Shown here piece after piece: positions 16,984 through 24,375 of a stretch of DNA of 45,078 nucleotides (positions are counted from its first letter, which is position 1; the number at the start of each line of letters is the position of its first letter). The notes beneath the pieces were generated by a model that saw nothing but the letters and a program-made list of their open reading frames with translations, was not told the DNA's origin and did no database searches. The translations under genes were made by a program, and so were the position numbers. Source of the DNA: an uncultured Prevotellaceae bacterium (GTDB lineage: Bacteria; Bacteroidota; Bacteroidia; Bacteroidales; Bacteroidaceae); NCBI GenBank assembly GCA_902786665.1, contig CADADN010000028.1:1-45078 (forward strand), given 5' to 3'.

Positions 16984-17832
16984 ATGAAAAAGACCATTTT
17001 ATTATTCGCTGTGCTGCTCTCCTTCAGCGGTGTGCATGCACAGAGACATTACGACAATTGGGTGTTCAATCATCTTTCCCTTAGTGCGGGCTTTGGTGTC
17101 GTCAATGGTGCAACCATCGAGATGGCTCTTCCCGTCACTCCTTACCTGTCTCTTCGCGGAGGTTACAATTTCTTTTCAAATGTGAAAGCCAAGGAGAGAT
17201 ACGACATCGTGGCCTATTCGAACGCCCACAAATATGTCTCCAACCTTCCATCGAGAGTGGAGTTGGAAAGCGAACTCAACATGTCCACAGCCCATGTGCT
17301 ATTGGACATATATCCCTCTCGAAAATCAAGTTTCCACTTCACCGCCGGTGCTTTCTTCGGCAAAGATCAAATCATAGATGTCTATACAGACTATTACAGG
17401 GGCAATCCCGACATTGTCGCGATGAGAGATGTCTATGAGTTCAACAACCGTATCGGCGCCTATTCCGATGTACCCGCCGACCTTGGAGGTCAAGTGGGCG
17501 TGATGGTGGATGGCACGGAGAAAATCGGTCTTGAAGTTGGCGACTATCTTTTGGAGCCCAATGCCAACGGAGCCATCGATGGCGACATCAAAGTGAAGAA
17601 GGTCCGTCCCTACGTGGGCATCGGTTTCGGACGTGTCGTGCCGATGAAGTACCGCTTTGCCTGCACATTCGACCTGGGTGTGCAGATGTGGGGAAAGCCA
17701 GAGGTGTATGGCAACAAACGCCAACTTACCGACATCGGCCTTGACGGGAGAGGCGACAACCTTGTGCAAAGCATCAGCAAGGTTCGCGTAGGCCCCATTA
17801 TCAGCGTCAAGCTTTCCGGACGAATCTTCTAG
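16984..17832 (+). CDS. Outer-membrane beta-barrel type protein
   Basis: A 282-residue protein with a signal peptide (MKKTILLFAVLLSFSGVHA, then QRHYD). The mature part alternates hydrophobic and polar residues in short strands (LSLSAGFGVVNGATIEMAL, YLSLRGGYNFFS, RPYVGIGFGRVVP, FDLGVQMWG) and ends ISVKLSGRIF with a terminal Phe, as is usual for outer-membrane barrels. It probably resides in the outer membrane. I cannot assign a ligand. It has its own consensus promoter, and kdsB follows after 82 bases. Confidence 0.8.
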   Translation: MKKTILLFAVLLSFSGVHAQRHYDNWVFNHLSLSAGFGVVNGATIEMALPVTPYLSLRGGYNFFSNVKAKERYDIVAYSNAHKYVSNLPSRVELESELNMSTAHVLLDIYPSRKSSFHFTAGAFFGKDQIIDVYTDYYRGNPDIVAMRDVYEFNNRIGAYSDVPADLGGQVGVMVDGTEKIGLEVGDYLLEPNANGAIDGDIKVKKVRPYVGIGFGRVVPMKYRFACTFDLGVQMWGKPEVYGNKRQLTDIGLDGRGDNLVQSISKVRVGPIISVKLSGRIF

Positions 17833-17914
17833 GGAAACCAGGTATACTGGTAAAACTAGTAAGGCCTATGAAAATAAGTAAAACGATATCATTTTATAGA
17901 AAAAGAAAAGAAAG

Positions 17915-18664
17915 ATGAGATTTGTAGCCATCATTCCGGCGAGGTATGCCTCCACGCGTTTCCCGGGCAAGCCGTTGGCCATCCTTGGAGGCAAGACAGT
18001 CATAGAAAGGGTGTATACGCAAGTGGCTTCCGTGGTGCCCGACACTTATGTGGCCACCGACGACAACCGTATCTTTGATGCGGTGACAGCCTTTGGCGGG
18101 CGCTGCGTGATGACCTCGCCCGACCATAAGAGCGGCACCGACCGCATAGCGGAGGCCGCAGTAAAGATCGGTGGAGACTTCGACGTGGTGCTCAACGTTC
18201 AGGGCGACGAACCTTTCGTGCGTCGTGAGCAGATAGAGGCGTTGTGCCGTTGCTTTGACAACGAGGAGACACAGATAGCCACTTTGGGGAAGCCTTTTGA
18301 GGACATGGAGGCAGTGGAGAATCCCAACTCCCCGAAAATCGTGGTCGACAACCAAGGCTTTGCGTTGTATTTCAGCCGTAGCGTCATCCCCTTTGTCAGA
18401 GGCGTGGAGCGCGACGCATGGTTGGAGAAGTATCCGTTTCTCAAGCATTTGGGTCTTTACGCCTATCGCAAGGAGATGTTGGGCGAGGTCACATGCCTGC
18501 CACAATCGTCATTGGAAAAGGCCGAGAGCCTCGAACAACTGCGGTGGCTGCAAAACGGATACCGCATCAGGGTGGCTGTCACACATTTCGAGACAGTGGG
18601 CATCGACACCCCGGAAGACTTGGAAAGGGCGGAAGAATTTATTAAATTGAAAATTGAAGATTGA
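17915..18664 (+). CDS. kdsB: 3-deoxy-manno-octulosonate cytidylyltransferase (CMP-KDO synthetase)
   Basis: A 249-residue enzyme that activates KDO with CTP to CMP-KDO for lipopolysaccharide core/lipid A synthesis in the cytoplasm. The N-terminal nucleotide-binding motif is IPARYASTRFPGKPLA. SGTDRIAEAA, VLNVQGDEPFV, the middle motif YFSRSVIPF, and HLGLYAYRKEML are all diagnostic. The final residues (about KLKIED) and the stop codon are encoded by the first units of a 7-bp tandem repeat, so the natural C terminus may have been altered by the repeat. Length is otherwise normal for the family. Confidence 0.97.
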   Translation: MRFVAIIPARYASTRFPGKPLAILGGKTVIERVYTQVASVVPDTYVATDDNRIFDAVTAFGGRCVMTSPDHKSGTDRIAEAAVKIGGDFDVVLNVQGDEPFVRREQIEALCRCFDNEETQIATLGKPFEDMEAVENPNSPKIVVDNQGFALYFSRSVIPFVRGVERDAWLEKYPFLKHLGLYAYRKEMLGEVTCLPQSSLEKAESLEQLRWLQNGYRIRVAVTHFETVGIDTPEDLERAEEFIKLKIED

Positions 18665-18694
18665 AAATTGAAGATTGAAAATTGAAGATTGAAA
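18646..18694 (+). repeat. 7-bp tandem repeat across the kdsB stop
   Basis: Seven contiguous units alternate ATTGAAA and ATTGAAG. The kdsB stop codon (18662-18664) lies inside the tract. It leads directly into the 88-bp duplicated element. Confidence 0.95.
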
Positions 18695-18871
18695 ATTGGC
18701 CTTCGGCCGAAGTTGCTCACGCTCGGCAGACTCCAAGCACGCTTGGTCTGCCCTCGCTTAATCGCAACTTTGAAGATTGAAAATTGGCCTTCGGCCGAAG
18801 TTGCTCACGCTCGGCAGACTCCAAGCAAGCTTGGTCTGCCCTCGCTTAATCGCAACTTTGAAGATTGAAAT
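18684..18871 (+). repeat. 88-bp direct repeat with stem-loops, two copies plus a partial
   Basis: Copy 1 is 18684-18771, copy 2 is 18772-18859, and a partial third copy starts at 18860. The copies differ by one base, in the apical loop of a hairpin. Each unit holds the palindrome CTTCGGCCGAAG and a nested stem in which GTTGC pairs with GCAAC and GCAGAC/CCAAGC pairs with GCTTGG/TCTGC. The RNA would be strongly structured and could end or stabilise the kdsB transcript. Confidence 0.9.
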
Positions 18872-18891
18872 TCCCTTTATAAATAGAGTAT

Positions 18892-19320
18892 ATGAAAAAA
18901 TTGTTAGTTTCTTTGTTCTTGATGATGTTGTGCAATGCTGTGGCATTCGCACAAGTGAAGACCTACAAGACCGTGGTAGAAAATGATGTGATGGTGGTGA
19001 ATGCCAGCGACTGTATCGACCGCTTGCGTAGCAATTACCTTTTATGGGTGCGTTATGACTACAAAAATGCGAAAGATTGCAAGAAGGAGGCCAAACGCGA
19101 TGGCGTGGTAGGCAAACCCGTGAGAGCAGAAGTGCTCTACGAGGTTGACGAACCCCTGCTCACCTACCGCATCATTTCCAAGAAATACTATGACAAGAAA
19201 GATGTCTTGTTGAAAGAGATTCGATATTTCAACGCCCCTTGGAACCAAGTGGGTGATTTTGACTTTTCTCTCAAAATATGCATCTATATGACAGGAGAGT
19301 TCCACATCACCGCAGGGTGA
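18892..19320 (+). CDS. Small secreted protein, function unknown
   Basis: A 142-residue protein with a signal peptide (MKKLLVSLFLMMLCNAVAFA, then QVKTYK). The mature part has no recognised domain; notable runs are VVNASDCIDRLRSNYLLWVRYDY and a C-terminal DFSLKICIYMTGEFHITAG. It follows the 88-bp repeat by 20 bases, and a strong terminator follows it. No promoter consensus is evident, so it may depend on transcription from kdsB through the repeats. Confidence 0.75.
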   Translation: MKKLLVSLFLMMLCNAVAFAQVKTYKTVVENDVMVVNASDCIDRLRSNYLLWVRYDYKNAKDCKKEAKRDGVVGKPVRAEVLYEVDEPLLTYRIISKKYYDKKDVLLKEIRYFNAPWNQVGDFDFSLKICIYMTGEFHITAG

Positions 19321-19340
19321 ATTTTTATACTATTTGTTTA

Positions 19341-19366
19341 GGGCGGGTACAAGACCCGCCCTTTTT
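19341..19366 (+). terminator. Intrinsic terminator between convergent genes
   Basis: GGGCGGGT (19341-19348) pairs with ACCCGCCC (19354-19361) around a five-base loop, followed by TTTTT. It is a strong terminator for the plus-strand gene ending at 19320. The hairpin may also serve the trp operon arriving from the other side, though that side lacks a T run. Confidence 0.92.
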
Positions 19367-19430
19367 ATGCACTATTTGCCGTATAGGTCGGCAAAAGAGC
19401 TTGGTAATCATATGCAAAAACGCTTGATTG

Positions 19431-20210
19431 TCAATTGTTTAATGCTTCAAATAATTGGTCAAGTGCAGCATCTGCGTCTCCTTTGGTTTCATTGAGCAAA
19501 GTGACGAATTTCGAACCTATGATGGCTCCTGCAGCATTGTCCTGCGCGGCTTTGAGGGTTTGTGCGTTGCTGATGCCGAAACCTATCATCCGGGGATTGC
19601 GTAGGTGCATGGCGTCTATACGTCGGAAGTACGCCTGTTTCTGTTCGTCGAAACTTTTCTGTGTGCCGGTGATGGATGCCGAACTGACCATATAGACGAA
19701 GCCGTCGGTGTTCGCATCGATGAATCGTATGCGCTCCTCGCTTGTTTCCGGCGTGATGAGCATGATGATGCGCAAGTCGTAGCGGTCGGCCACGGGCTTC
19801 ACCACGTTCAAGTAGTCGTCGAAGGGCAGGTCGGGAATGATGGCACCGCTGACGCCGGCTTCCACGCACGCTTGGCAGAACGCCTCTATGCCATAGTGAA
19901 GGATGGGGTTGAGGTAACCCATCAACACGAGGGGGATTTGCACCTGGTCCTTGATGGACTGCAATTGGCCGAACAGTTTCTTCAGCGTCATACCGTTTTT
20001 CAGGGCTTTGGTGGCTGCACTCTGTATGACGGGGCCGTCGGCCAAGGGGTCGCTGAAGGGTATGCCTACCTCAATCATGGCTATGCCACGACGTTGCATG
20101 GCGAGGATGACGTCTGTGGTGCAGTCTAGGGTGGGGCAACCTGCACAGAAATACAACGAAAGGAGTTTCTCGTCTTTGCTATTTGCGAAAAGTTGGTTGA
20201 TTTTGTTCAT
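19431..20210 (-). CDS. trpA: Tryptophan synthase alpha chain
   Basis: A 259-residue TIM-barrel enzyme that cleaves indole-3-glycerol phosphate to indole, which is handed to TrpB. Diagnostic motifs are MIEVGIPFSDPLADGPVIQ with the catalytic Glu and Asp region, VLMGYLNPI, GAIIPDLPFDD and MIGFGISNAQT. The ATG at 20210 gives MNKINQLFANSKDEKLLSLY, the expected N terminus. The frame stays open upstream through the 9-bp repeat to an ATG at 20435 that overlaps the trpC stop (ATGA), which would add 75 residues of (Ser-Asp-His/Tyr) repeats. This is the last gene of the trp operon. trpF, usually next to it in Bacteroidales, is missing. Confidence 0.95.
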   Translation of the reverse strand: MNKINQLFANSKDEKLLSLYFCAGCPTLDCTTDVILAMQRRGIAMIEVGIPFSDPLADGPVIQSAATKALKNGMTLKKLFGQLQSIKDQVQIPLVLMGYLNPILHYGIEAFCQACVEAGVSGAIIPDLPFDDYLNVVKPVADRYDLRIIMLITPETSEERIRFIDANTDGFVYMVSSASITGTQKSFDEQKQAYFRRIDAMHLRNPRMIGFGISNAQTLKAAQDNAAGAIIGSKFVTLLNETKGDADAALDQLFEALNN

Positions 20211-20224
20211 GGGAGATTTTGAAT

Positions 20225-20422
20225 TGGAGTAATCGGAGTGGTCGGAGTGATCGGAATGGTTGGAGTGGTCGGAGTGATCGGAGTGGTCGGAGTGATCGGA
20301 GTAATCGGAGTGGTCGGAGTGATCGGAGTAATCAGAGTGATCGGAATGGTCGGAGTGATCGGAGTAATCAGAGTGATCGGAGTGGTCGGAGTGATCGGAG
20401 AGGTCGGAATGATCGGAGTGGT
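20225..20422 (-). repeat. 22-unit 9-bp tandem repeat between trpC and trpA
   Basis: Twenty-two contiguous 9-bp units without a single indel; the plus-strand consensus is CGGAGTGAT with variants GGT, AAT and GAATG. On the coding strand it reads ATCACTCCG, which in the trpA frame gives Ser-Asp-His/Tyr triplets with no stop. It fills the place where trpF would be expected. Confidence 0.97.
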
Positions 20423-20431
20423 TGGAGCTTA

Positions 20432-21172
20432 TCATTTCAATTGACTGATGAAGGAGTTTAATGCAAGGCCTGGGTTGCTGGTTTTCATGAAGTTTTCGCC
20501 GATGAGGAAGCCACGGAATCCAGCGGCGCGCAGAGCCTTGACGGTGGCGGGGTCGGAGATGCCGCTCTCGCTGACCTTCACGGCATCCATCGGCAGTCGC
20601 TCCGCCAGGTGGAAGCTGTTCTCCACGTCTGTGACAAACGACCCTAGGTTGCGGTTGTTGATGCCGCAGAGGTCGGGCTCCAACGCCGCATATTCCAGTT
20701 CGTGTTCCGCGTGCATCTCCAGCAGCACCTCCAATCCCAGGTCGTGAGCCTTGTCGATGAGTTCCTTGCATCTCGCCTTTGTCAGGCATGCTGCGATGAG
20801 CAGCACCGCAGAGGCACCGCAAAGGGCGGCGGCGTAGAGTTGAGCCTCGTCGATGACGAAATTCTTGTATAGCACTGGGATGGTGACGCCAGAGCGCCGA
20901 GCCGTTCGTATGAAGTCGTCGGACCCTCCGAAGAAGTGCTCATCGGTGAGGATGGAGAGGGCTGCCGCCCCATTCTGCTGATAACTGAGCGGTATGATGT
21001 CGGCACGTCCGTCCTCCTTGATCCATCCTTTCGATGGTGAGCGGCGCTTGAACTCCGCTATGATGCCCGTCTCGCTGCCGAGCAGTGCTTCGCGTAGTGA
21101 AGGCTTCTTGGCAAAGACCACTTCCAACTCCTTCTCCTTATGGGCGATGATTTCCTGCAAGATGTCGTGCAT
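20432..21172 (-). CDS. trpC: Indole-3-glycerol phosphate synthase
   Basis: A 246-residue single-domain enzyme that converts carboxyphenylamino-deoxyribulose phosphate to indole-3-glycerol phosphate. Motifs are IIAEFKRRSPSKGWI (catalytic Lys), SILTDEHFFGG, VLYKNFVID, LEVLLEMHAEHEL, CGINNRNLGSF and VKVSESGI. No TrpF domain is fused to it; the protein ends at the normal IGPS boundary. The ATG at 21172 lies 5 bases after the trpD stop. Its own stop overlaps an ATG that opens the repeat frame into trpA. Confidence 0.96.
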   Translation of the reverse strand: MHDILQEIIAHKEKELEVVFAKKPSLREALLGSETGIIAEFKRRSPSKGWIKEDGRADIIPLSYQQNGAAALSILTDEHFFGGSDDFIRTARRSGVTIPVLYKNFVIDEAQLYAAALCGASAVLLIAACLTKARCKELIDKAHDLGLEVLLEMHAEHELEYAALEPDLCGINNRNLGSFVTDVENSFHLAERLPMDAVKVSESGISDPATVKALRAAGFRGFLIGENFMKTSNPGLALNSFISQLK

Positions 21173-21177
21173 GGGTG

Positions 21178-22176
21178 TCAGGAATTGAGTTCGACGAATT
21201 TCTTGAAGGTGTTCAGGGCGCTGCCGCTGTCGATGCTCTCGCGTGCGATGGCGATGCATTCCTCGATATCCTTCTTCCCCTTCTCCAGCACCTGTATGCC
21301 GAAGGCGGCGTTGGCCAGCACGATGTTCTTCTGTGCGGGCAGGGCGCGGTTCTCCAACACGGCATCGAAGATTTGTGCGGCCTCCTCTTCTGTGGCGCCT
21401 CCGACGAGTTCCTCGGGTTTTGCGATGTCGAACCCCAGGTCTTGCGGTTTGAAGATGCGTTCGTAGTCTTTTGTAGTCACCTTGAAGTCGCCGGTGAGTG
21501 AGATTTCATCGTAGCCGTCGATGGAGTTGACGATGCCGTAGTCGATGCCTATTTTCTGATAGACGCTGTTGTAGAGTCGCATCTGGTCGAGGTTGGCGAC
21601 CCCCAGCAGCTGGCATTGTGGACGGGATGGGTTGACGATGGGTCCGAGGAGGTTGAAGATGGTGGGGAAGGGGAGGGCCTTGCGTATGGGACCGACGAAC
21701 TTCATTGCCTTGGCGAAGAGTTGTGCGTGTAGATAGACGATGCCCGCCTCGTTGAGCGAACGGTTGAGGCGGTCGATGTCATCGGTGAATCGGATGCCAT
21801 GGTGCTGTATGACGTTCGACGCGCCGCTGACCGACGTTGCGGCATAGTTGCCGTGCTTCGCCACCTTGTATCCTGCTCCAGCAATGACGAAACAAGCGGT
21901 GGTTGAGATGTTGAAGGTGTTCTTGCGGTCGCCTCCTGTGCCCACCACGTCGATGTAGCGGTCAGACTGCAGGATGGCGGGCACGCCGGTCTCCAATATG
22001 CCGTCGCGGAATCCGAGAAGTTCGTCTACTGTCACTCCGCGCATCTGCAGGCAGGTGAGCAAGGCGGTTATTTGTTCGTTGGGATACTCGCTGTGGGTGA
22101 TTCCAATCAGGATTGTTTTCATCTCCTCACGGGAGAGTTCCTCGTGGTTGAGGAGTTTGGCTAATATTTCTTTCAT
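21178..22176 (-). CDS. trpD: Anthranilate phosphoribosyltransferase
   Basis: A 332-residue enzyme that transfers phosphoribose from PRPP to anthranilate. Visible motifs are DVVGTGGDRKNTFNIST (PRPP/anthranilate binding), KHGNYAATSVSGASNV, GIRFTDD and FAKAMKFVGPIRKALPFPTIFNLLGPIVNP. The length is normal. It is preceded by a 206-base gap after trpG that contains a period-9 repeat and AT-rich sequence, the longest gap inside the operon, and is followed by trpC after 5 bases. Confidence 0.97.
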   Translation of the reverse strand: MKEILAKLLNHEELSREEMKTILIGITHSEYPNEQITALLTCLQMRGVTVDELLGFRDGILETGVPAILQSDRYIDVVGTGGDRKNTFNISTTACFVIAGAGYKVAKHGNYAATSVSGASNVIQHHGIRFTDDIDRLNRSLNEAGIVYLHAQLFAKAMKFVGPIRKALPFPTIFNLLGPIVNPSRPQCQLLGVANLDQMRLYNSVYQKIGIDYGIVNSIDGYDEISLTGDFKVTTKDYERIFKPQDLGFDIAKPEELVGGATEEEAAQIFDAVLENRALPAQKNIVLANAAFGIQVLEKGKKDIEECIAIARESIDSGSALNTFKKFVELNS

Positions 22177-22324
22177 AGGTAACAGTTTTGTTTGAATTCT
22201 TTTTAAACACGAATTATCACGAATTAATCATGAATTGTCATCGTTATGGTTGTATACATCCAATTTTTGGAAAATTTATGGCTAATTATATGGCAATTAT
22301 ATGTTCAACCTTGTACTATTGTCT

Positions 22325-22378
22325 CTAACTTCGAGCGAAGCGATAACTTCGTTAACTTCTCTAACTTCTCTATCTTCG
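22325..22378 (-). repeat. Period-9 tandem repeat after trpG
   Basis: Six 9-bp blocks (plus strand CTAACTTCG, AGCGAAGCG, ATAACTTCG, TTAACTTCT, CTAACTTCT, CTATCTTCG) start 4 bases after the trpG stop. The second block is diverged and makes a palindrome, CTTCGAGCGAAG. The rest of the gap, 22210-22245, also has loose 10-bp repeats of CACGAATTA. Confidence 0.8.
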
Positions 22379-22382
22379 CAAC

Positions 22383-22946
22383 CTACTCAGTGATGAAGTT
22401 TTTGATGATTTCTTTTCCGTTGGGTGTGAGGACGGACTCCGGGTGGAACTGTATGCCGTAGATGTCTTGGTGGCGATGGCGAAGGGCCATTACCTGACCC
22501 TCGTCGCTTAGTGCGGTGACGGCGAGGCAGGCGGGGAAGCCTTCTTGGGCTACGACCCAGGAGTGGTAGCGCCCCACGGTGATGGTATCGGGAAGTTTGG
22601 CGAGGATACCCGTGTGGTCGGAGATGTGGCAGGGTGTCGCCACTCCGTGGAACACATCGGAGAGGTTTTCCAATCGTGCTCCGAAGACCTCGCCGATGGC
22701 TTGGTGCCCCAGGCACACGCCGAGTATGGGCTTTTTGCCGGCATAGTGGCGTATGACGTCTGTCAGCAGTCCTGCCTCGGAAGGGATGCCGGGACCTGGC
22801 GAGAGGATGATTTTGTCGTATTCCTCCAGGTTGGGGAGCTCGAACTGGTCGTTGCGCAGCACGGTGACCGTGGCGCCCAGTTCCTTCACCATGTGACTCA
22901 GGTTGTAGGTGAAAGAGTCGTAATTGTCGATGATTACTATTTTCAT
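22383..22946 (-). CDS. trpG: Anthranilate synthase component II (glutamine amidotransferase)
   Basis: A 187-residue class I glutamine amidotransferase that supplies ammonia to TrpE. Motifs are VIIDNYDSFTYNLSHMV at the N terminus, ILSPGPGIPSEAG, the nucleophile Cys in LGVCLGHQAIGE, and the His-Glu pair in GIQFHPESV. The ATG at 22946 is chosen for its normal N terminus. The frame also contains an ATG 11 codons upstream, inside trpE. Only 4 bases separate it from the trpE stop, consistent with equal synthesis of the two subunits. It could also serve folate synthesis as PabA. Confidence 0.96.
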   Translation of the reverse strand: MKIVIIDNYDSFTYNLSHMVKELGATVTVLRNDQFELPNLEEYDKIILSPGPGIPSEAGLLTDVIRHYAGKKPILGVCLGHQAIGEVFGARLENLSDVFHGVATPCHISDHTGILAKLPDTITVGRYHSWVVAQEGFPACLAVTALSDEGQVMALRHRHQDIYGIQFHPESVLTPNGKEIIKNFITE

Positions 22947-22950
22947 ATCC

Positions 22951-24375
22951 TTATAATTTTTCTGCCATGAATATCGCACGGCGCAGTGCGCCGAGTTTGT
23001 TGTTCACTTCCTGTAGTTCGTACTCCTCGTTGCTTTTGGCCACGATGCCACCGCCGGCCTGGAACCATAGTTCACCGTTTCGTGCGACGAATGTGCGTAT
23101 GGTGATGGCCTGGTTGAGCGAGCCGTCGAGTCCGATGATGCCAATGCAGCCGCCGTATGCGCCGCGGTTGTGTGGCTCGTAGTCGGAGATGAGTTGCATG
23201 GCGCGCACCTTGGGTGCGCCGGATAGCGTCCCTGCGGGGAAGGTGTCTATGAAAGCCTTGATGGTGTCGGCACCCTCGTCGAGTTCGCCGCTGACCCTCG
23301 AGACGAGATGGATGACGTGGCTGTAGTACTGCAGGTCCTTGTAGAAGTCCACCTTCACGTCGTGGCAGTTGCGGCTTAGGTCGTTGCGAGCGAGGTCGAC
23401 GAGCATCACGTGTTCGGCGTTCTCCTTCTCGTCGTTGCGCAGGTATTCCGCTCCCTTCCTGTCTGCTTCTGCGTCGCCCGTCCTTTTCGTTGTTCCGGCG
23501 ATGGGGTCGATGTATGCCTTCCGTCCTTCTATGCGGCAGTGGGTTTCTGGCGAGGAGCCGAAGATGCGGAAGCCGCCGAAGTCGAAGTAGAAGAGGTAGG
23601 GCGAGGGATTGATGCTTCGCAAGGCGCGGTAGAGTTTGAAGTCGTCGCCCTCGTATTTCTGGATGAACCTTCTGCTGAGTACGATTTGGAAGACGTCGCC
23701 CCGCTTGCAGTGCTGTATGCCGCGTCGGATGTTGGCTTTGTGCTCCTCGTCGGTGAGTGTGCTCGACACGTCGCCTACGGGGTGGAAGTCATACGCCTGT
23801 ACGTTGGCCTTGTTCATCAAGCGTAGCACGTCGCCTGTCTGTAGGAACAGTCGCACGGGAGCCGTTCCGTCGGCGTTGTTCAGTGTCACCACCTTCAGCG
23901 TGTTGTTGTGATGGTCGAAGACGATGACCACTTGGTAGAGGATGTAGAGCATGTCGGGTGCGTCGTTCTTCTCCTGTGTCTCGTCCTTCACGTCGATGTC
24001 CTCGAAATAGCGCACGGCGTTGAAACTGGTATATCCGAAGAGACCGCTCACGCCGGCGTCGTCGCCCTTCACCTCGATGTGGTCGATAAGTTCGTGGATG
24101 GCCTTGTCTGAAGTGTAGTTTTTGTCCACTTCATGTTGCCTTGTTCTGCCATCGGGATAGGTTACTGTGGCCTTGCCATGTCCTATGGCCACGTTTGCTA
24201 CGGGGTTGATGCCTATGAACGAGCGAGAGTTGTTGCTGTCGTGGTAGTCGGAACTTTCCATCAGCGCACTCTGCGGGAAGAGGTCGCGCAGCCGCATGTA
24301 TACGCTCACCGGGGTGTGGAGGTCGCCGAGGATGGTCTTGCTTGATGTCGTAAAGATGTATTTAGAAGTTTCCAT
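22951..24375 (-). CDS. trpE: Anthranilate synthase component I
   Basis: A 474-residue chorismate-utilising enzyme that makes anthranilate with TrpG. Motifs are GDVFQIVLSRRF, SINPSPYLFYFDFGGFRIFGSSPE, PIAGTTKRT, HVMLVDLARNDLSRN, FPAGTLSGAPKVRAMQLI, GAYGGCIGIIGLDGSLNQAITIRTF and QAGGGIVAKSNEEYE. The N-terminal region has a candidate feedback-inhibition motif around LMESSDYHDSNNSRS, the usual tryptophan-binding LLES-x(n)-S pattern, so the enzyme is probably inhibited by tryptophan. Its start overlaps the trpB end by 14 bases. Confidence 0.97.
   Translation of the reverse strand: METSKYIFTTSSKTILGDLHTPVSVYMRLRDLFPQSALMESSDYHDSNNSRSFIGINPVANVAIGHGKATVTYPDGRTRQHEVDKNYTSDKAIHELIDHIEVKGDDAGVSGLFGYTSFNAVRYFEDIDVKDETQEKNDAPDMLYILYQVVIVFDHHNNTLKVVTLNNADGTAPVRLFLQTGDVLRLMNKANVQAYDFHPVGDVSSTLTDEEHKANIRRGIQHCKRGDVFQIVLSRRFIQKYEGDDFKLYRALRSINPSPYLFYFDFGGFRIFGSSPETHCRIEGRKAYIDPIAGTTKRTGDAEADRKGAEYLRNDEKENAEHVMLVDLARNDLSRNCHDVKVDFYKDLQYYSHVIHLVSRVSGELDEGADTIKAFIDTFPAGTLSGAPKVRAMQLISDYEPHNRGAYGGCIGIIGLDGSLNQAITIRTFVARNGELWFQAGGGIVAKSNEEYELQEVNNKLGALRRAIFMAEKL

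Noticed and set aside
20225-20422. CRISPR array
   Set aside because: The units are 9 bp and directly contiguous with no spacers, and no cas genes are nearby.
19431-20822. A 463-residue protein covering trpA, the repeat and part of trpC
   Set aside because: The part upstream of 20435 is an out-of-frame reading of trpC. Only the ATGs at 20435 or 20210 are plausible starts.
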